Source of the DNA: Mariannaea sp. PMI_226
Taxonomy: Eukaryota; Ascomycota; Sordariomycetes; Hypocreales; Nectriaceae
Assembly: GCA_024336345.1 (NCBI GenBank)
Contig: JANFOG010000008.1
Span: forward strand, 1,674,001-1,738,000
Direction: 5' to 3'
Length of the DNA: 64,000 bases
Part shown: positions 47,842 through 60,191 of the stretch, piece by piece
Layout: each line of letters opens with the position of its first letter
How positions within the stretch are numbered: position 1 is the stretch's first letter
Notes under the pieces: generated by a model
The model's input: the letters and a program-made list of their open reading frames with translations, nothing else
What the model was told of the DNA's origin: nothing
The model's database searches: none
Program-made: the position numbers and the translations under genes

Positions 47842-49004
47842 TCTGGAACGTTGCGATAGGAGTTTCGAATGGGAGGTTGTTTTTGGAGGGTGAAGAACAC
47901 AGAGAGGGTGATGGAAGTGAGGCTACCTTTGGTCGGACGGTTGAGGTGGAGCGTGGTCGGCGGTGGGTGGCGCTGGGAGTACAAAGTACGTAGTAGTGTA
48001 CCTGACAGGACAGGGGTTCGCCAGTTTTAAGAAGCTAGCGAGCACGGGGTTGGGGGAGGGGAGAGCGAGAGGTGAGAAGAGAGGAGCTGAGAAGAAGGAA
48101 GAAATGACGCGATGTTTGATAAGATCTGAAGCCCGAGTTGCAACAATTCAAAACCAAAGAATTGCTGAAAAGAGTCCTCGAGACAAACAGACGTGGGGTT
48201 GCCAGAAGCGTGGGATGAGATGGAGTCGCTGTTCAAGTAAGACACGCCGCTATCTTTGGGAACCTAACGTGACAATGGAGCCAACTCCTACAAAGTAGGG
48301 TACGTAGCGGGGAAGGCGGGAGGATAAAAAGAACAGAAGGCGACAGGGCAGACGACGGAAAGGCGGAGGCAGATCGCGGACAGCGGACAGCACAAGGCGA
48401 ACGGCAGCAGGCGGACAGCAAAAAGGCGGGCAGCCAGGCAGCGAGCAGCAAGTGGACAGAGGAGAAAAGGAAACTTGGAAAAGAAACCGGAAGAGAGGAG
48501 TAGGAAAAGAGGTGAAGGAAACGATAACAAGGAAAAAAAAAAAGGACGGAGAGGATGAGGAGAGAGACCAAGAAAAAGACGAAAAAAATCGCAGTCGCCG
48601 CTCTGATGATGATGTTTGAGGAACGTTGTGTGTGATGGGTGTTGGCAGCAAAGCTGAATACCTAATGGCAAGCAGAAATTCCAAACCGAAGGGGGCAAGG
48701 TACGGCAAAGTACGGCAAGGTTCAGGTAAGTTAAGGTACAGCAGCACGGCGCCCTAAACAAAGTATGGTGACTTGTAGGTAGAGGTAGGCCAAGCACACT
48801 GGAGGTTCACTCGTACAGGCACAGACCGTGTTAAGCCGCAACAGACGACCAAAATTGATAGATGAGGAGTGTCAGTGACAGCTAGCTACACAGTACACGC
48901 AAGGGTTCTCTCTCTGCCTGGCCAGTTTTTGCGGCAAAGAGCGCAAAGTCGTCCCGTATTCCAGCTGGGGGATGCAGACCTAAGGTACGACAAGTTGATT
49001 CCCA
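47842..49004 (-). promoter_or_regulatory. AUG-free leader/promoter of PUB1
   Basis: The minus strand has no ATG in the 1163 nt before the PUB1 start, where about eighteen are expected. The stretch is strongly pyrimidine-rich on that strand and contains GCTGTCCGC-type repeats (plus strand 48376-48420). This points to a very long 5' UTR, perhaps with an intron, free of upstream starts. Confidence 0.55.
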
Positions 49005-50750
49005 CATGGGGCTTTGCCTCTCTTCGCACACCGTCCTGCAGTCATCATTGGGCATAAAAAGAATTTGAACAGCTTAACACGCGCACACAAACACACATAT
49101 ATGCACATGGACGGCGCCGGGCCACTCAAGCACCAGCCAACGTGAGTCCTTTTGGGTATCTCGTCCAGCTAGCGAGCCATCTCCCTCCCCCCACAGATTT
49201 TTTACAGCAAAGAGTCCACAAATCATCCAATCCGCAAAGGAAGAGCGAAGAGGCGGCAGCTGAGTGATGAGGGACACGGGGATAATGCCCAACAAGGGCT
49301 GCGGGACGACGAGGGGTCAAGAAACTGGAGACGACCTGAGCGTGCAAAGAGCCAATTGGTGGGGTCAGTGGGGGTTTCTGCCGGTGAGTGCTTCATGCGG
49401 TGGATTAGGTAATAATAGAAGTACAGCTATTCGCTCCGGCGTAGGTACCCTGCCGATGTAATTGTAGCAAAGTAATTAACGTACAGCAGTACTTTATGGT
49501 TCTGGCAAATAACATGTTACCGTCTTCTAAGGCACCTAATAAAGTAAGGTAGTTTTGATCCTGGGCTCGAGGTATTGTTTGGTTGCTCACATTACACCCG
49601 TACCGAAACGAAACAAGTCCTGTAGTCCTGTAGTTGGTTACTTGCCCCCAGGCAGACTACTCGTTGCCCTCCAAGGTTTCTGTTCACATAATTACCACGT
49701 CTCGCAACAAAGACACAACGAGCAGACACGCTCATTAATGCAAGACAGCACGGAATAAATTGGCTCTGTCGTCAATGAGGCCAAATGAGGCCATGGCGTG
49801 ACGTTTTGCATATCCTTGAATGGAAATCCAGCTGGGGTATGCCCCGTTTGTTCTAGCTTGAATGGTCGGCCTGTGATTTCAAATCGCAAGGATCGCATCG
49901 ATGGGGTACTGTACTGCACCTCACGAACCCAAGCGTCCTCACCGTCATAAAGCTTGGAGACGAGCAGGGCTCTCTCGAGCCTGCAATTGCAACAATAGTA
50001 ACGCGTGCTCTCAATAACGAGTCCATACATGAAATCTACACAAAGACTTTTACACAAAGATTCTTCAGTTGATGACCTATTTTCAGCCAACAGTGCAAGC
50101 GTGCATATACGGGAGTGCTATTCGTCAACATCAAACTCCCAATTACCTAAACTCTCCGATTTCAGTAATTGCTGGCATAGTACCAATGGGCTCATATCAA
50201 GTTCTGCGAGGCCTAAGTTGCTTCCAAGTTATACAGCTCAATGTAGAGGATATATTTTTCTTGACAGATTATCTGACTTGGCAAACCCCTTTTTCAAGAC
50301 TCGATGAGGGGCCTAAACGTCAGGAGCGTATTCAATCGTCAATGACACAAGGTATCCTTGGATCAACCATTAATACTCACATTGATTGACTCGGCACAAT
50401 CATCGCTCTTCTCCATCGTTCCATTAAGAAAATGGAAACTTGTTTTGACTGCCTAATAACAAAAAGGTGAGGTCAAAGTTTATGGAAGACTCAATCAAGC
50501 ATCACGTGATCGTTTCTGGTCGGCAATTGTCCCTCCTAACTTCCACATTGGCCCAAGCGTTGCCGAACACCCTCTCAAGCCTCCCTTCTTCATCTTTATA
50601 ACCATCAACGTCACTTTGTCACTTCATCACTGGGCCTCAGCTATTTGAAACCCTGACATAACTCATTCAGGTCCCATTCTTTTCTCGGTTTGCGCCATTG
50701 GTATTACAACTCTCAGCCTTTCTCTTGACAGTTACTTTTTCCCTTGAATC
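49005..50750. promoter_or_regulatory. Remaining divergent region between PUB1 and the poly-Q protein gene
   Basis: 1.75 kb with only short, unconvincing open frames. The 200 nt before 50751 are C/T-rich on the plus strand and should be the promoter and leader of the following gene. Confidence 0.5.
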
Positions 50751-52037
50751 ATGGCATCGCAATTGCCCCAGGACCCGCTAGATGTCCTGCAGCTCATGGT
50801 CAACGATGTGGTAAGAACATCAGTCCAGCAATTGGGGCGTCCCTTTTTTGCACCATTGCTTTTACTAACTTGAGAACAGCTTGTGCAGACTGGGAAAGCG
50901 CTTCGGGCGTCTCGTAAGGATGGTCAAGGAAACGTTGCTCAGGCACATGGGTCTCTGCAAAATAAGCTACCAGATACCATTTCTACCTTTCACAACGCTT
51001 TGGATGAACTTGAAAATGATATTGTATGCATTCTCTAGGAAGACCATCTTGCTTCACAATGATTAACCTTTGTTTTCTTACAGATAAGGGCCAAGTCAGT
51101 CTTGCTCAGAGATTTGACACAAATACGGCAACAAAAGATGCAGGAAGAACTTCAGCAGCAGCAGCAGCAACAGCAGCAAGAAGAGCAATATAAACAACAA
51201 CAACAACTATTGTTACAACAGGAGCAGGAGCAGCAGCCAGTCCAAACACTCCCACAACCTGAACCCATTGAACCACAATCCAAAGAGGCCATGGTTATCG
51301 ACTTGGACTCCTCACCACCTCCCACTGACCAGCCCATGACAGAAACCAAGGCAACGAAGCCGGTGGCACCTTTCCCAGACATGGGTATGGGACTACCTGA
51401 CCTCGGCCACAATGATATCATCAAAAGTGAAGCACCATCCATACCATCAACTACAACCGCTGCCGCCACAGCGCCTATGGCGCCCATGCCAGACATGGAC
51501 GAGAAGCCCGTGGACATTGACATGGACATATCAGGCGGAGATTTATCCAACCAGGAACTAAATTTTACCAATATGGAATTCTCTCTGGCACCGACAACTA
51601 ACGATGGCCAAAATCCATCATCAACTCAGGACCCTTCCTTTGATCTAACAACATTTGCCCCCGCTGAAGGACGCGATGACCTCCTGGGCTTTGAAGACTT
51701 ATTACCTCCCAATCCCAATGAGCAAGCAGATGCCATTCCAACGACTCAATCTCCAGTGAAAGTGGAAAGTTCAAATCAGATGAATAGTGCCCCCGATATG
51801 ACGGCCTCAGAAAATATGTTAACCAAGGATTTCGGTACTCTCAAGAAGGAGGAGACGGGAGACTCGACGTTTGAAGACATCTTAATGGAGCCAGGCAACG
51901 ATTTCGGGAACCTTGGTGATCTTGGAGAGGACTCATTCAATGATCTCTTGGTCGACCGCGACGACACCTTTGATGACTTGATGGATCACGGAGACTTTGA
52001 TGAGGCGGCATATTTCGGTCTTGATGGCATGGAGTAA
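50751..52037 (+). CDS. Poly-Q acidic nuclear protein, possibly Mediator tail subunit Med2-like
   Basis: Three exons, 50751-50810, 50880-51023 and 51084-52037, give 385 aa. The N-terminal 85 residues are helical (DPLDVLQLMVNDV, TGKALRASRKDG, FHNALDELENDIIRAKSV). A glutamine tract (about 90-120) follows, partly from CAG/CAA runs. The rest is disordered and acidic, with an ideal sumoylation- or SIM-like stretch (MVIDLDSSPPP). Four F-[E/N/D]-D-phi-phi motifs occur: FEDLL (271), FEDIL (331), FNDLL (353) and FDDLM (364). A short helical head with a poly-Q and acidic activation-type tail fits fungal Med2 and its Candida Tlo relatives, but I see no diagnostic motif, so the name is tentative. A transcription regulator of another kind is possible. 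Confidence 0.7.
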
Positions 52038-52202
52038 AATGTGATTGATGCGATGCTACCCACCTTTTTTCCTCAACCACAGTCTGTAACAATAGAAATT
52101 CGATCGCACAGATCCAGTGCGGTCCCTTGGGTTTTTTTTTTTTTTTCTTGTTTCCTTGTCTTTTTTCGCTCTTTAGTTTTTGCCAAGCGTCTGATTACTC
52201 TC

Positions 52203-52307
52203 CAATACGAATCATTATTCTTACAAGCACCTTGAACCAGCACTCGGCATTACTTTACAATACCAATCATTATTCTTATACAAGCACCTTGAACCAGCAC
52301 TCGGCAA
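52203..52307. repeat. 55-nt imperfect tandem duplication
   Basis: A segment starting CAATACGAATCATTATTC and ending AGCACTCGGCAT (52203-52250) recurs 55 nt later (52258-52307) with a few changes, including a TA insertion. It lies about 165 nt after the stop of the poly-Q gene and is probably in its 3' UTR. Confidence 0.9.
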
Positions 52308-52417
52308 TCTACAGACACCTAGTTGATGTGACCAGGGTTTCTTTTCGCATACCTTGGGTTTAGCAAGCTGTGGCTATAAATCTAGTCGTTATTGCGACAC
52401 TGATACTAGAACAAAAA

Positions 52418-52447
<30 letters not shown>
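52418..52447. repeat. (ACG)10 trinucleotide repeat
   Basis: Ten perfect ACG units in the convergent intergenic region, not in any coding exon. Confidence 0.95.
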
Positions 52448-52448
<1 letters not shown>

Positions 52449-52886
52449 AATCAAAAGTCATCAAGAAACACAATTCAGTTTGAGATGACAGGCCTAGCTA
52501 GCCTGTCTCAATAGAATACCAAGTAAATACACACAGGAGCTAAATATGGGGGGATATCATAGTATACAAATGAAAACAGTTTCTGCAGAGTATGCGAGGG
52601 CAGAGAATCGCTCAAGGGCAAACTCTTGGTGCAACTCCAGCAATGATTTGTGAATATGCCTGGGCGATTACTATAAAGGCAATTCAGATCAAGGGAGGCC
52701 AGAGTTGTTGAAAAAAAAAAAAGTCAGTACGGCAAGGAAAACCATCAGTAATCGTAACTCGTAACAGTACCGTTAAAAAAACAGCACGAAGGGGATGAAA
52801 CCGCCTCTTTACCACCGAATATCCTCCTTTTTTTTTCTCTTTGCTTTCCTTCAAGAAAAGTAGTCTCGAACTCAGCTCAGGCCAGT

Positions 52887-54112
52887 TTATGCCGTAGCAG
52901 CTACCCGCGCCTCAAGCTCACGTCGTTTCGCAAATAGACTCTTGAATGCACCAAGGCATTGAACAAGCGACTCCTCATCATGGGCACAGAATCGGTATGT
53001 CTTTTCTTCCGTAATGACTTGCAGACAGTGATTCTTGTTCTTTCCAATCGGGTCGATATCGACCGCATTGACAACATTGGAAAGGGGAAGAATCCACTGT
53101 GCTTTGTATTCGGATTCGTCTTTGTAAAGAATAAAGTTGCGAGGACGGAGAACAGCCCATCTATTCTTCCATTGACGAACACCACGTCGGGTGCGGAGAA
53201 ACCAAAGCCACCCCTGCCAGATCACACGGTCTGGGTCCTGCTCGATATTTGACATGCTGGTTTGACTGGCAGAGCGAATGCCTACTCCCGAATGGCGTGA
53301 ACTATTCTGTCCTGATTGCACGGCAAGGCTTTCGATGGAGGAGGGATCGTTGACTCTAGCGGCTTCGCAGTCTGAGAAATCGGAATGCGAGGCCAGCTCT
53401 GCACCTGAAAGACCCGAGGATTCTAAAATGGAAGACCGACGTCTGCTACGAGGCGCAAACTTCGGAAGTGGTGTCGTAAATGGTTCGGGGGAGCTGGATA
53501 GGAATCGTTCGGAGTCTCCCAGGGCTGAGGTCCTAACAGCAGCAGTGAGGCCAGGAACTCTGGGGTTTGCGAGAAGCATTTCGTCCTCTTCTTCCTCGAT
53601 GCGAGCGTCTCGTCGTATAAGTTGAACCCATTCTCGTGCATCTTTGGCGGTCGGAGCCTCGAAATGCCAGTTTCGCGACGGGGAGAAGAGGCCAAAGACG
53701 TTTTGGCGCTTATGTTTGGGGTCCTTGAGGTCGGCAACGGCTGTCAAATCGGAGAGGTAAATCTGGTGTCGCAAACGGTCTTCTTTATCGGTCTTGTACA
53801 TGGAGATTGCGTTTGAGCGTAGAACGAGGTAAACAGGCTTCCATTTCTGTTGAAAATTTGATTAGCTACGATAGGATGCAAGGAATATTGTAGGAAGATT
53901 GTAGGGGGACAGCGACAAACCTTGGTCTTTTGCGTGCGCTTCTGGACATAGCCGCATTTGAGAATGCGATCAAATTCAAAGCAGCCAGCATTATTGACTG
54001 GAGAGAGGGCATCGAAGTTGGAGCTACTCTGCTGGCGACCGTGGATATTGAGGTGTGCGTCAGGAGGCGCAATGACGCGGGGAGTCGCTCGTTCAACCAG
54101 TGTGTCGGCCAT
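52887..54112 (-). CDS. OPY1: Two-PH-domain protein, OPY1-like
   Basis: Two exons, 54112-53921 and 53846-52887 (intron 74 nt), give 383 aa. The start is the first ATG (MADTLVERATPR). PH domain 1 (about 48-150) runs from CGYVQKRTQKTK across the intron into KWKPVYLVLRSNAISMYK and ends in the typical tryptophan helix (AREWVQLIRRD). PH domain 2 (about 260-375) begins GWLWFLRTRRGVRQWKNRWAVLR and ends in a LVQCLGAFKSLF helix. A Ser-rich linker joins them (SRRRSSILESS). Two PH domains in a protein of about 330-400 aa match yeast OPY1, a PI(4,5)P2-binding regulator of the PIP 5-kinase Mss4 at the plasma membrane. The lipid preference here is inferred. Confidence 0.82.
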
Positions 54113-57100
54113 GATCAATCGTTGAGCAGCGGAATTTCAAGGCGCGACGGCGATTTTGGGCATGGGCAAAACGGTGTCGAATTGGTCCCGCACGTCGCAG
54201 CAGAAATGACAAACGGCGGCGACGGCGGTAGTATTGTTGGCAGCAAGTGTTGACGACAAGCAAGAGTGGGTTGGTAAAGAGGAATTAATGTGAAAGGTAA
54301 GATGTGAGAGCACAACAAAAGCCACCACAGGCGGGAATCGGGGGGTGGGAGGGGGATGTAACGAGGAGGAAAAGCTTGGCTCTTCAAGGAATGGGGTTAT
54401 AGACAGGGATGGTGTGCCGAAACAGCAGCGGGATGTTCAGGTACCGGGGAGGAACAGACTCGCAATGCACGGGAATGCAGGGAGGTGTCGAGACGGGTCG
54501 GTATGGGAGTTGCAGCTCGGACGATGAGTGGATCGGGAATGAGGTTTGTCTGAGCTGATGGTCGTCTCGAAGGTTGGCATGAACACGATTATAAATGTTG
54601 GGAATGAGGTCGTGTAACGGCCAGGGGCTAGAAGTATGTACGAAGAATGGAAGGGTGCCTGTGCCTGGTTGATGACGAAGGAGGGCTCGAGGGTTTTTGG
54701 ATTGGTGGTCTTGTGGTGGTGGTCGGTGTTGTTATTGTTATGTTGTGTTGTTGTTATTGCCGTTTGCTATGCCAGGCAGCCAGAAAGAGAATGGATGGAC
54801 AGGGTCAAGGTCTAGTCAAGCTCCTGGGAGGAAAGGGAGAAGGAAAGGCGGCATTTGACCTGAAAAGAGAGAGAAGAAAAGAAAGGAAAAGAATAAAGAC
54901 GCCGTACTTTGCAGGTGAGGTACCTACTATGCACGTTGCGCCGACAAGAAAGTTGTGAGAGTTTATGAGAAGGAAGAACAACTATTGGACAAGAGGAAGA
55001 GACGAACAGACAGGTACAGATGGACACCGCGGTGATTAATTTTAGAAGTGTAACTGGGCCGGTAGAGGAGAGAGAGTGGAGAGAAGGTAGGGTGCTCAAG
55101 GGTGCTGTAGGTATTAGGTAGGTAGGGGTTGAGCAATAATTAGTAGGGGGAGCAGGGTTGTTGGTTGCAAGGAAGAGGAAGCGAAGCAAAGCGGATGCGG
55201 CTTGGTGATGGGGGCGGCGGGAAAGGTGCGGTGCCCTACCTATCTATACATAATAATAGTACAGTACGGGGCTGCCTGACATTTACATATACCATGTTAG
55301 GATGCCTACCCACCGTACCTTGTGTACCTTTTAAAAGAAGACGGAATGGAAAAGCTGCAAGTGGTGGTTTGTCACTTGTCGCTCGTTGCAGGGTATCATG
55401 TCCGACTTGTCATCAATTTCTCAATTTCTGGAGCCGGGACCGAGCTAAGGAAAAGCCAAGTTCACGGATCTGCAGACTCAAGTCTTGGCTACGGGGATAA
55501 TACTTTGCAAGTACACTGATGTTTTGGCTGCTCATCAGTGAAACACCCGCTCTACCCCCCCTGTAAGCTTGAGTACATCTGTAGTACTGTCACCGTACAC
55601 GGCGCCTGGCCTTGGGGTTTCTCGATGCTGCCGCTCACTGTTTCCACAGTGTTTCAGAATCGACAGGTTCATGGCGAATCATCACGGGGTCAATGGAAGG
55701 TGACAAATGCATAAAGCACTAACTTACGAACTTTTAGATATTGTATGTACTGTCGGCGGTAGTTGAAGTAGCTAGGTTGCTAAGATGCAAGATACGGATG
55801 GATGGGACGGTGAAAGCTACCTCAGTGTTCAAAACCTGTACAGAGCCGGTCCTGCAATACGTAAGACCGCCGTCAATGCTAAAAGCACACGAGCGGCATT
55901 TTATGCAAGCGTTCCTGGGGCCAATTGTGTAATACTTGGGAGCCGTAAACTCGCGGCAGAAGTGAACCCTGACATCATGGGGCCGAGCTACCTGGCGTGG
56001 ATGGCGGGAGGTCCGAAGCCACCTTAGGTCATAGACTGTACTGTAATAGCGAAGGGTTAATAAGGGTTCGTGTGTTTATGTGCTTGCAAGTGTTGTATGA
56101 AGTAGGTACTTATTAAAACCGGATTAATCATCTGCCCCGTCGGGGGAACAAGAGTGAAAAAAAAAAAGTCACCAGTGGTGAGTTGAGTTCAATGTAAGAA
56201 AATAGGGAACAACCAACACCCTCAAGAAGTAATTGCGTATTCGTACATAGTACCTCTCTTTTTCTGGTTGGGGGGCAAGGAGGTTACGCACCCCAACATG
56301 CGGCAAAGTGCTTCACAGAAAGCCAGTCATTGGATTGACATCTGCAAAGAGGCCGACTGGCTTCTGGTGATTGTGATGCACAACGCCAGCACTATTACAT
56401 CATGGCGCAATCCTCGGGGTCCCTTTTTCTGTCCTACCCATCCGAACCTTCTCCCCTCCGAGGTTAGCTGACAGCGCAACTGACTGAGCCACGCAGCATG
56501 GTCGTCATCTTTTTCCCAGTCATCTACCAACATTGACAGTTCCTCTCGCATTCGTTCCAGAATATTAAGCCCCGCTCCCCCTCCATTCGGGGCTAAGTTG
56601 ACAGTCGCGTGTGCAGCGCCAGTCATTCTCAACAAGTGTCTGTCGTGCCTGTTCCGCATGAGACGACCTCTTGTGAGACCATGGACCAGCGGCTAACCCT
56701 CCTGACTGGTGACATTTTCAGCCCTTCCGTGCATGCCGCTCTATGCCTTGTTGGGGGGAAACTAACGAGGTGCGTTGACCACAGCAGCGTCTAGACCTAT
56801 GCGTGTCCTCATTCAATTCTGGATCAGTTGCTCTGTTCAACCTTGGGTGACGCCTATCGAAGAGCCCAGTCTAGTCATTGTACCTACGATGCACTGTGTC
56901 TCTGACAAATAAGTCATAGCCGTTGGACAAAGACAATTGTCCAACGAACCAGAGTATGTAGCGTATATGTCTCATTCAACTGCTGCTGCACTTTCCAGGG
57001 TCGAGACAACGAGTTGCACACCTTTTTTGCACTCATTAAATTCCTCATTTGTTGAAACTTGTCAGAGGTAACGGCTGCAACTTGAAAATGTCCAAAAGGA

Positions 57101-58264
57101 GACAAATCAAGCGGCCAACGACAGAATGACAAGAGCAAAGAGGTATAGAGGAATACTGTGTCATCATGCACATTGATTAGAAGGGAGTAAGCTAGCAGAC
57201 GACATCTTGGATGAATTGGCCAACTATGAGATTGCTAGAACCCCCAACTTGATAACTATGTATAGCTCTACCCCAGTCAATAAAGAAAAATCTAAAGTAC
57301 TCAGCCAACTTCCCCGCTGACGTGCTCGTACTATGCACAACAGTTCACAACCGGATAGAATGGATGCGTATAAATCATCCTCCCGGATCCTACGGTTACC
57401 TTTTTCAGGAAATGCCAGCGTATCCGCTGACGACTAATAGGTTGAGGAAGAAACTGGCACTGCCCAACCAGCTGATGTTGCCCCGTCCTATACGTGGTTG
57501 TCAGTTTATATTTTAGAAATGAATCAAAACCCATGACGGTTATGCACTTGGAAAGTAATTTCTATCATGACCAACGTGTATGTAAATGAGGTGAGATGGG
57601 AATGGTTCTGGAGTCAATCATTTCTCTGATTCATGCAAATATCGCAAGGTTCGTTCATCAGTCACGCAAACGCCAAAATCTCCTCTATGACTCTTCTCCC
57701 CCCCCATAGATAAAAAATCTCGACTCTCTCCAACCAATTAGATCCCATTATCTTAGTTGTCTAATTCATTGCCCAGCTAGAAACCACTGCTTCGGAGTCG
57801 GAGTATGCAAAAAGGCCAGAAATTGCCGTGTCTTGGAACGCACTAAAAGAGTTAGGCCTTGAGTCACCGGCCAGATCTCTGTGGGAAAGGCTCCCCACAG
57901 CTGGTTCTGATTGGATGAGCTCTCAACTTGGACCTTGACTAATGATCAGATCTCGGTGATTGCTTCGTGGTGAACCCCCGGACGAAACCACTTACAGTTG
58001 TGGTGATAATTCTATATTATGTTGAGAACGGAAAAAGAAAATTCATCTTGGTGTATATCAGTCCTCTAGAATTGTCTTTGCATTTCCTACATTTTGTGAA
58101 TCATCATATCTCGAAAGTGACCTGTTGCAGATCATAGCACACACAAACGTCTCACAACTGTCTCTTTGTCTCTCCCCTCCTCATCCCCCTCACCTCTTAC
58201 GCTCGCTCTGTCAATTCCCTCCTCCCTTCCCAGCAAAAACCTTTTCAAATAGACAACCACCACA
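54113..58264. other. Gene-poor divergent region between the OPY1-like and APH-kinase genes
   Basis: 4.15 kb between opposite start codons, with no recognised gene. The first part has an upstream ATG on the minus strand at 54163. GGTAGGTAGGGG is near 55115-55127. A weak A-box/B-box-like pair near 56438-56491 does not form a tRNA. The 130 nt before 58265 are C/T-rich and fit the leader of the downstream kinase. Confidence 0.5.
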
Positions 58265-59552
58265 ATGGCAGACACACTAGAAAATGAGATTCAGGACAAG
58301 GTGAAACGGGTCCTTCGAGATACTCCATACGCCTCAGAGTCTCTACGCAAACTCACCGGTGGCACCGCGAATTTCATCTACCATGCAGTGCCACAGACCC
58401 CTCTGCCAGAGCAACCGGATGGTGTTGTCGTCAAGCAGGGTGAGGGTTACGTTGCGTCGATTCCTAGCTTTGCTATTCCCACTTCACGATGTGTAAGGAC
58501 CAAAAGATCCATAAAGTAGCCGAATGTCGGTCGCCATTGACACTTTTAATTGCAGGATATTGAGCAACAGTGCTTGGCTCACCTGACAAAGCTGCCTCCC
58601 GCAGTCACCCCATCCTCATCTATTAGCACTCCTGATGTGTATTTCTTCAATCAGGAGACAAACACACAGGTTCAAGAGTACCTCCCCAACGCTGTCAGTC
58701 TCAAGGACTATGCCCTCAAGCACTACGCTTCCCCGACGTCCCCGTCACTTAAGCGGGAGTGCGAGCAGCTCGGTCATGGAATCGGCGCATGGCTACGCTC
58801 GTTCCACGATTGGAGCAACCAGCCAGAGCAGGAAGCCGACCTGCGGAAGATTGTAGCTGGGAACAAGGCGATGCAGTTGCTGAAGCTCGCGATCAACTAT
58901 CAAGCTCTCCCGAAGATGGCTGATACATATTCCACTATCCTAGGTGACGCCAAGGCCGAGCTGCAGGCTATTAGTGAGATGGCTGTCGCTGAGCTGAAGG
59001 ATGAGTCCACCTTACAGGTTATCCATGGTGATTTCTGGACTGGAAAGTAAGTTGTTCAGCGTTCTTCCATGCAACTCGATTGCCTTTCTGCCTTTCTGCT
59101 AGTCCAGACACCCAAGTGTGTAAATTCAATACTGACCAAGCTTTCTCAGCATCCTCCTGCCCAACGAACCCATCAAGGAAGGACATCAGACTCCCGTTCG
59201 AGTAGTCGACTGGGAAATGTGCCAGCTCGCCATCCGGCCTCTTGACCTGGGCCAGGCGATTGCGGAACTCTGGCAGCTCAAACTGTACAAGGACATTGAC
59301 GCCGGTGAATGGCTAATCACATCCTTTGCTGATGGCTACGGCACTTTGAGCGCCGAAGACGCCTTTCGCGCCATCATCCACGTCGGCGTGCATCTGATTT
59401 GCTTCGGGTCCCGAACGCCCGGCTGGGGAACGCCAGAGCAGAACCTGCAGCTTGTTGAAACGGGTAAAGAGGTCCTGCTCAAGGCCTGGGCGAAGGATCG
59501 GGAGTGGTTCAAGGGCCATGTGCTTGGGTCTCTTTTTGGCACCGAGAATTAA
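58265..59552 (+). CDS. APH/choline-kinase-fold phosphotransferase
   Basis: Three exons, 58265-58492, 58556-59046 and 59150-59552, give 373 aa. The protein has the aminoglycoside phosphotransferase/protein-kinase-like fold: a LTGGTANFIYHA nucleotide-loop-like segment (about 30-41), VVVKQGEG with the expected ATP-binding lysine near 58, the Brenner motif HGDFWTGN (233-240; catalytic Asp235, Asn240 spliced across intron 2) and the metal-binding DWE (260-262). Fungal members are often annotated only as phosphotransferase-family proteins. The substrate is unknown; it could be a sugar, an amine or another metabolite. There is no signal peptide, so a cytosolic place is likely. CTU2 lies 640 nt downstream on the same strand with no visible functional tie. 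Confidence 0.88.
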
Positions 59553-60191
59553 GGTCTGAAAACAAATAGAAAAAGAAAAAGCCTCTGGGTATTCATTTTC
59601 TTAAAAAAAATACTTTCCGTGAACAGCCGTTTGCTTGGTTTTTTGTAGTGACATAGAGCTAGATGCGAATAGAATGCTGGATCACTTACACTCCTCAGTT
59701 GGCGTATACCACATTACTAATATAGGCATGAGAGGTACAGATTATTCCCACCAAATTGGGTAAATCCTTTCATGTATCGTAATCTGTCACTTATGGCCTT
59801 GGTTGATTATGTGTGATTGCTTACTGTAAAATTCATGTTCCCAGCTGGAAAGTAGTAGTCGGTTGTGGTGGACCTCACACAATTCTCAGGCTCACACATC
59901 TCAACAGGCGTGGCAAAAATTTCACACCGGCGCAACTTCACTCCTTCACAATCACTCACCTTTTCTTCGGCCATCACTCATCCAGAAACGCCGAGCACCT
60001 ACTCATTCATCGAAAAAAATAGAAAGAAGCCCTTTACCGCCTCCTAACAACCCACGAGCATCAGTTTGTGGGCAAAGCATCTCGAAGTTGTCTGGTGTCT
60101 CAACCCACCCCTCTTCGCCGGGTTGTCAAATTTGACCCCTCCATTTCCTACCCTGTACTTTGCCTCGACACACTCCCCCCGCCCACCCCCG
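59553..60191. promoter_or_regulatory. Intergenic region between the APH-kinase gene and CTU2
   Basis: 0.64 kb holding the kinase 3' UTR and the CTU2 promoter. The last 100 nt are C-rich (CACTCCCCCCGCCCACCCCC just before the start). No gene is supported. Confidence 0.55.

Larger units (their letters stand above)
52038..52886. other. Convergent 3' region between the poly-Q gene and the OPY1-like gene
   Basis: 0.85 kb between facing stops, with a 55-nt imperfect tandem duplication and an (ACG)10 run. No gene is supported. Confidence 0.6.

Noticed and set aside
56438..56491. tRNA-like A box (TGGCTCAGTCAGTTG) and B-box-like GGTTCGGATGG on the minus strand
   Set aside because: The acceptor and T stems do not pair, the B box has several mismatches, and no T-run terminator follows. 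At best it is a decayed tRNA or SINE relic.
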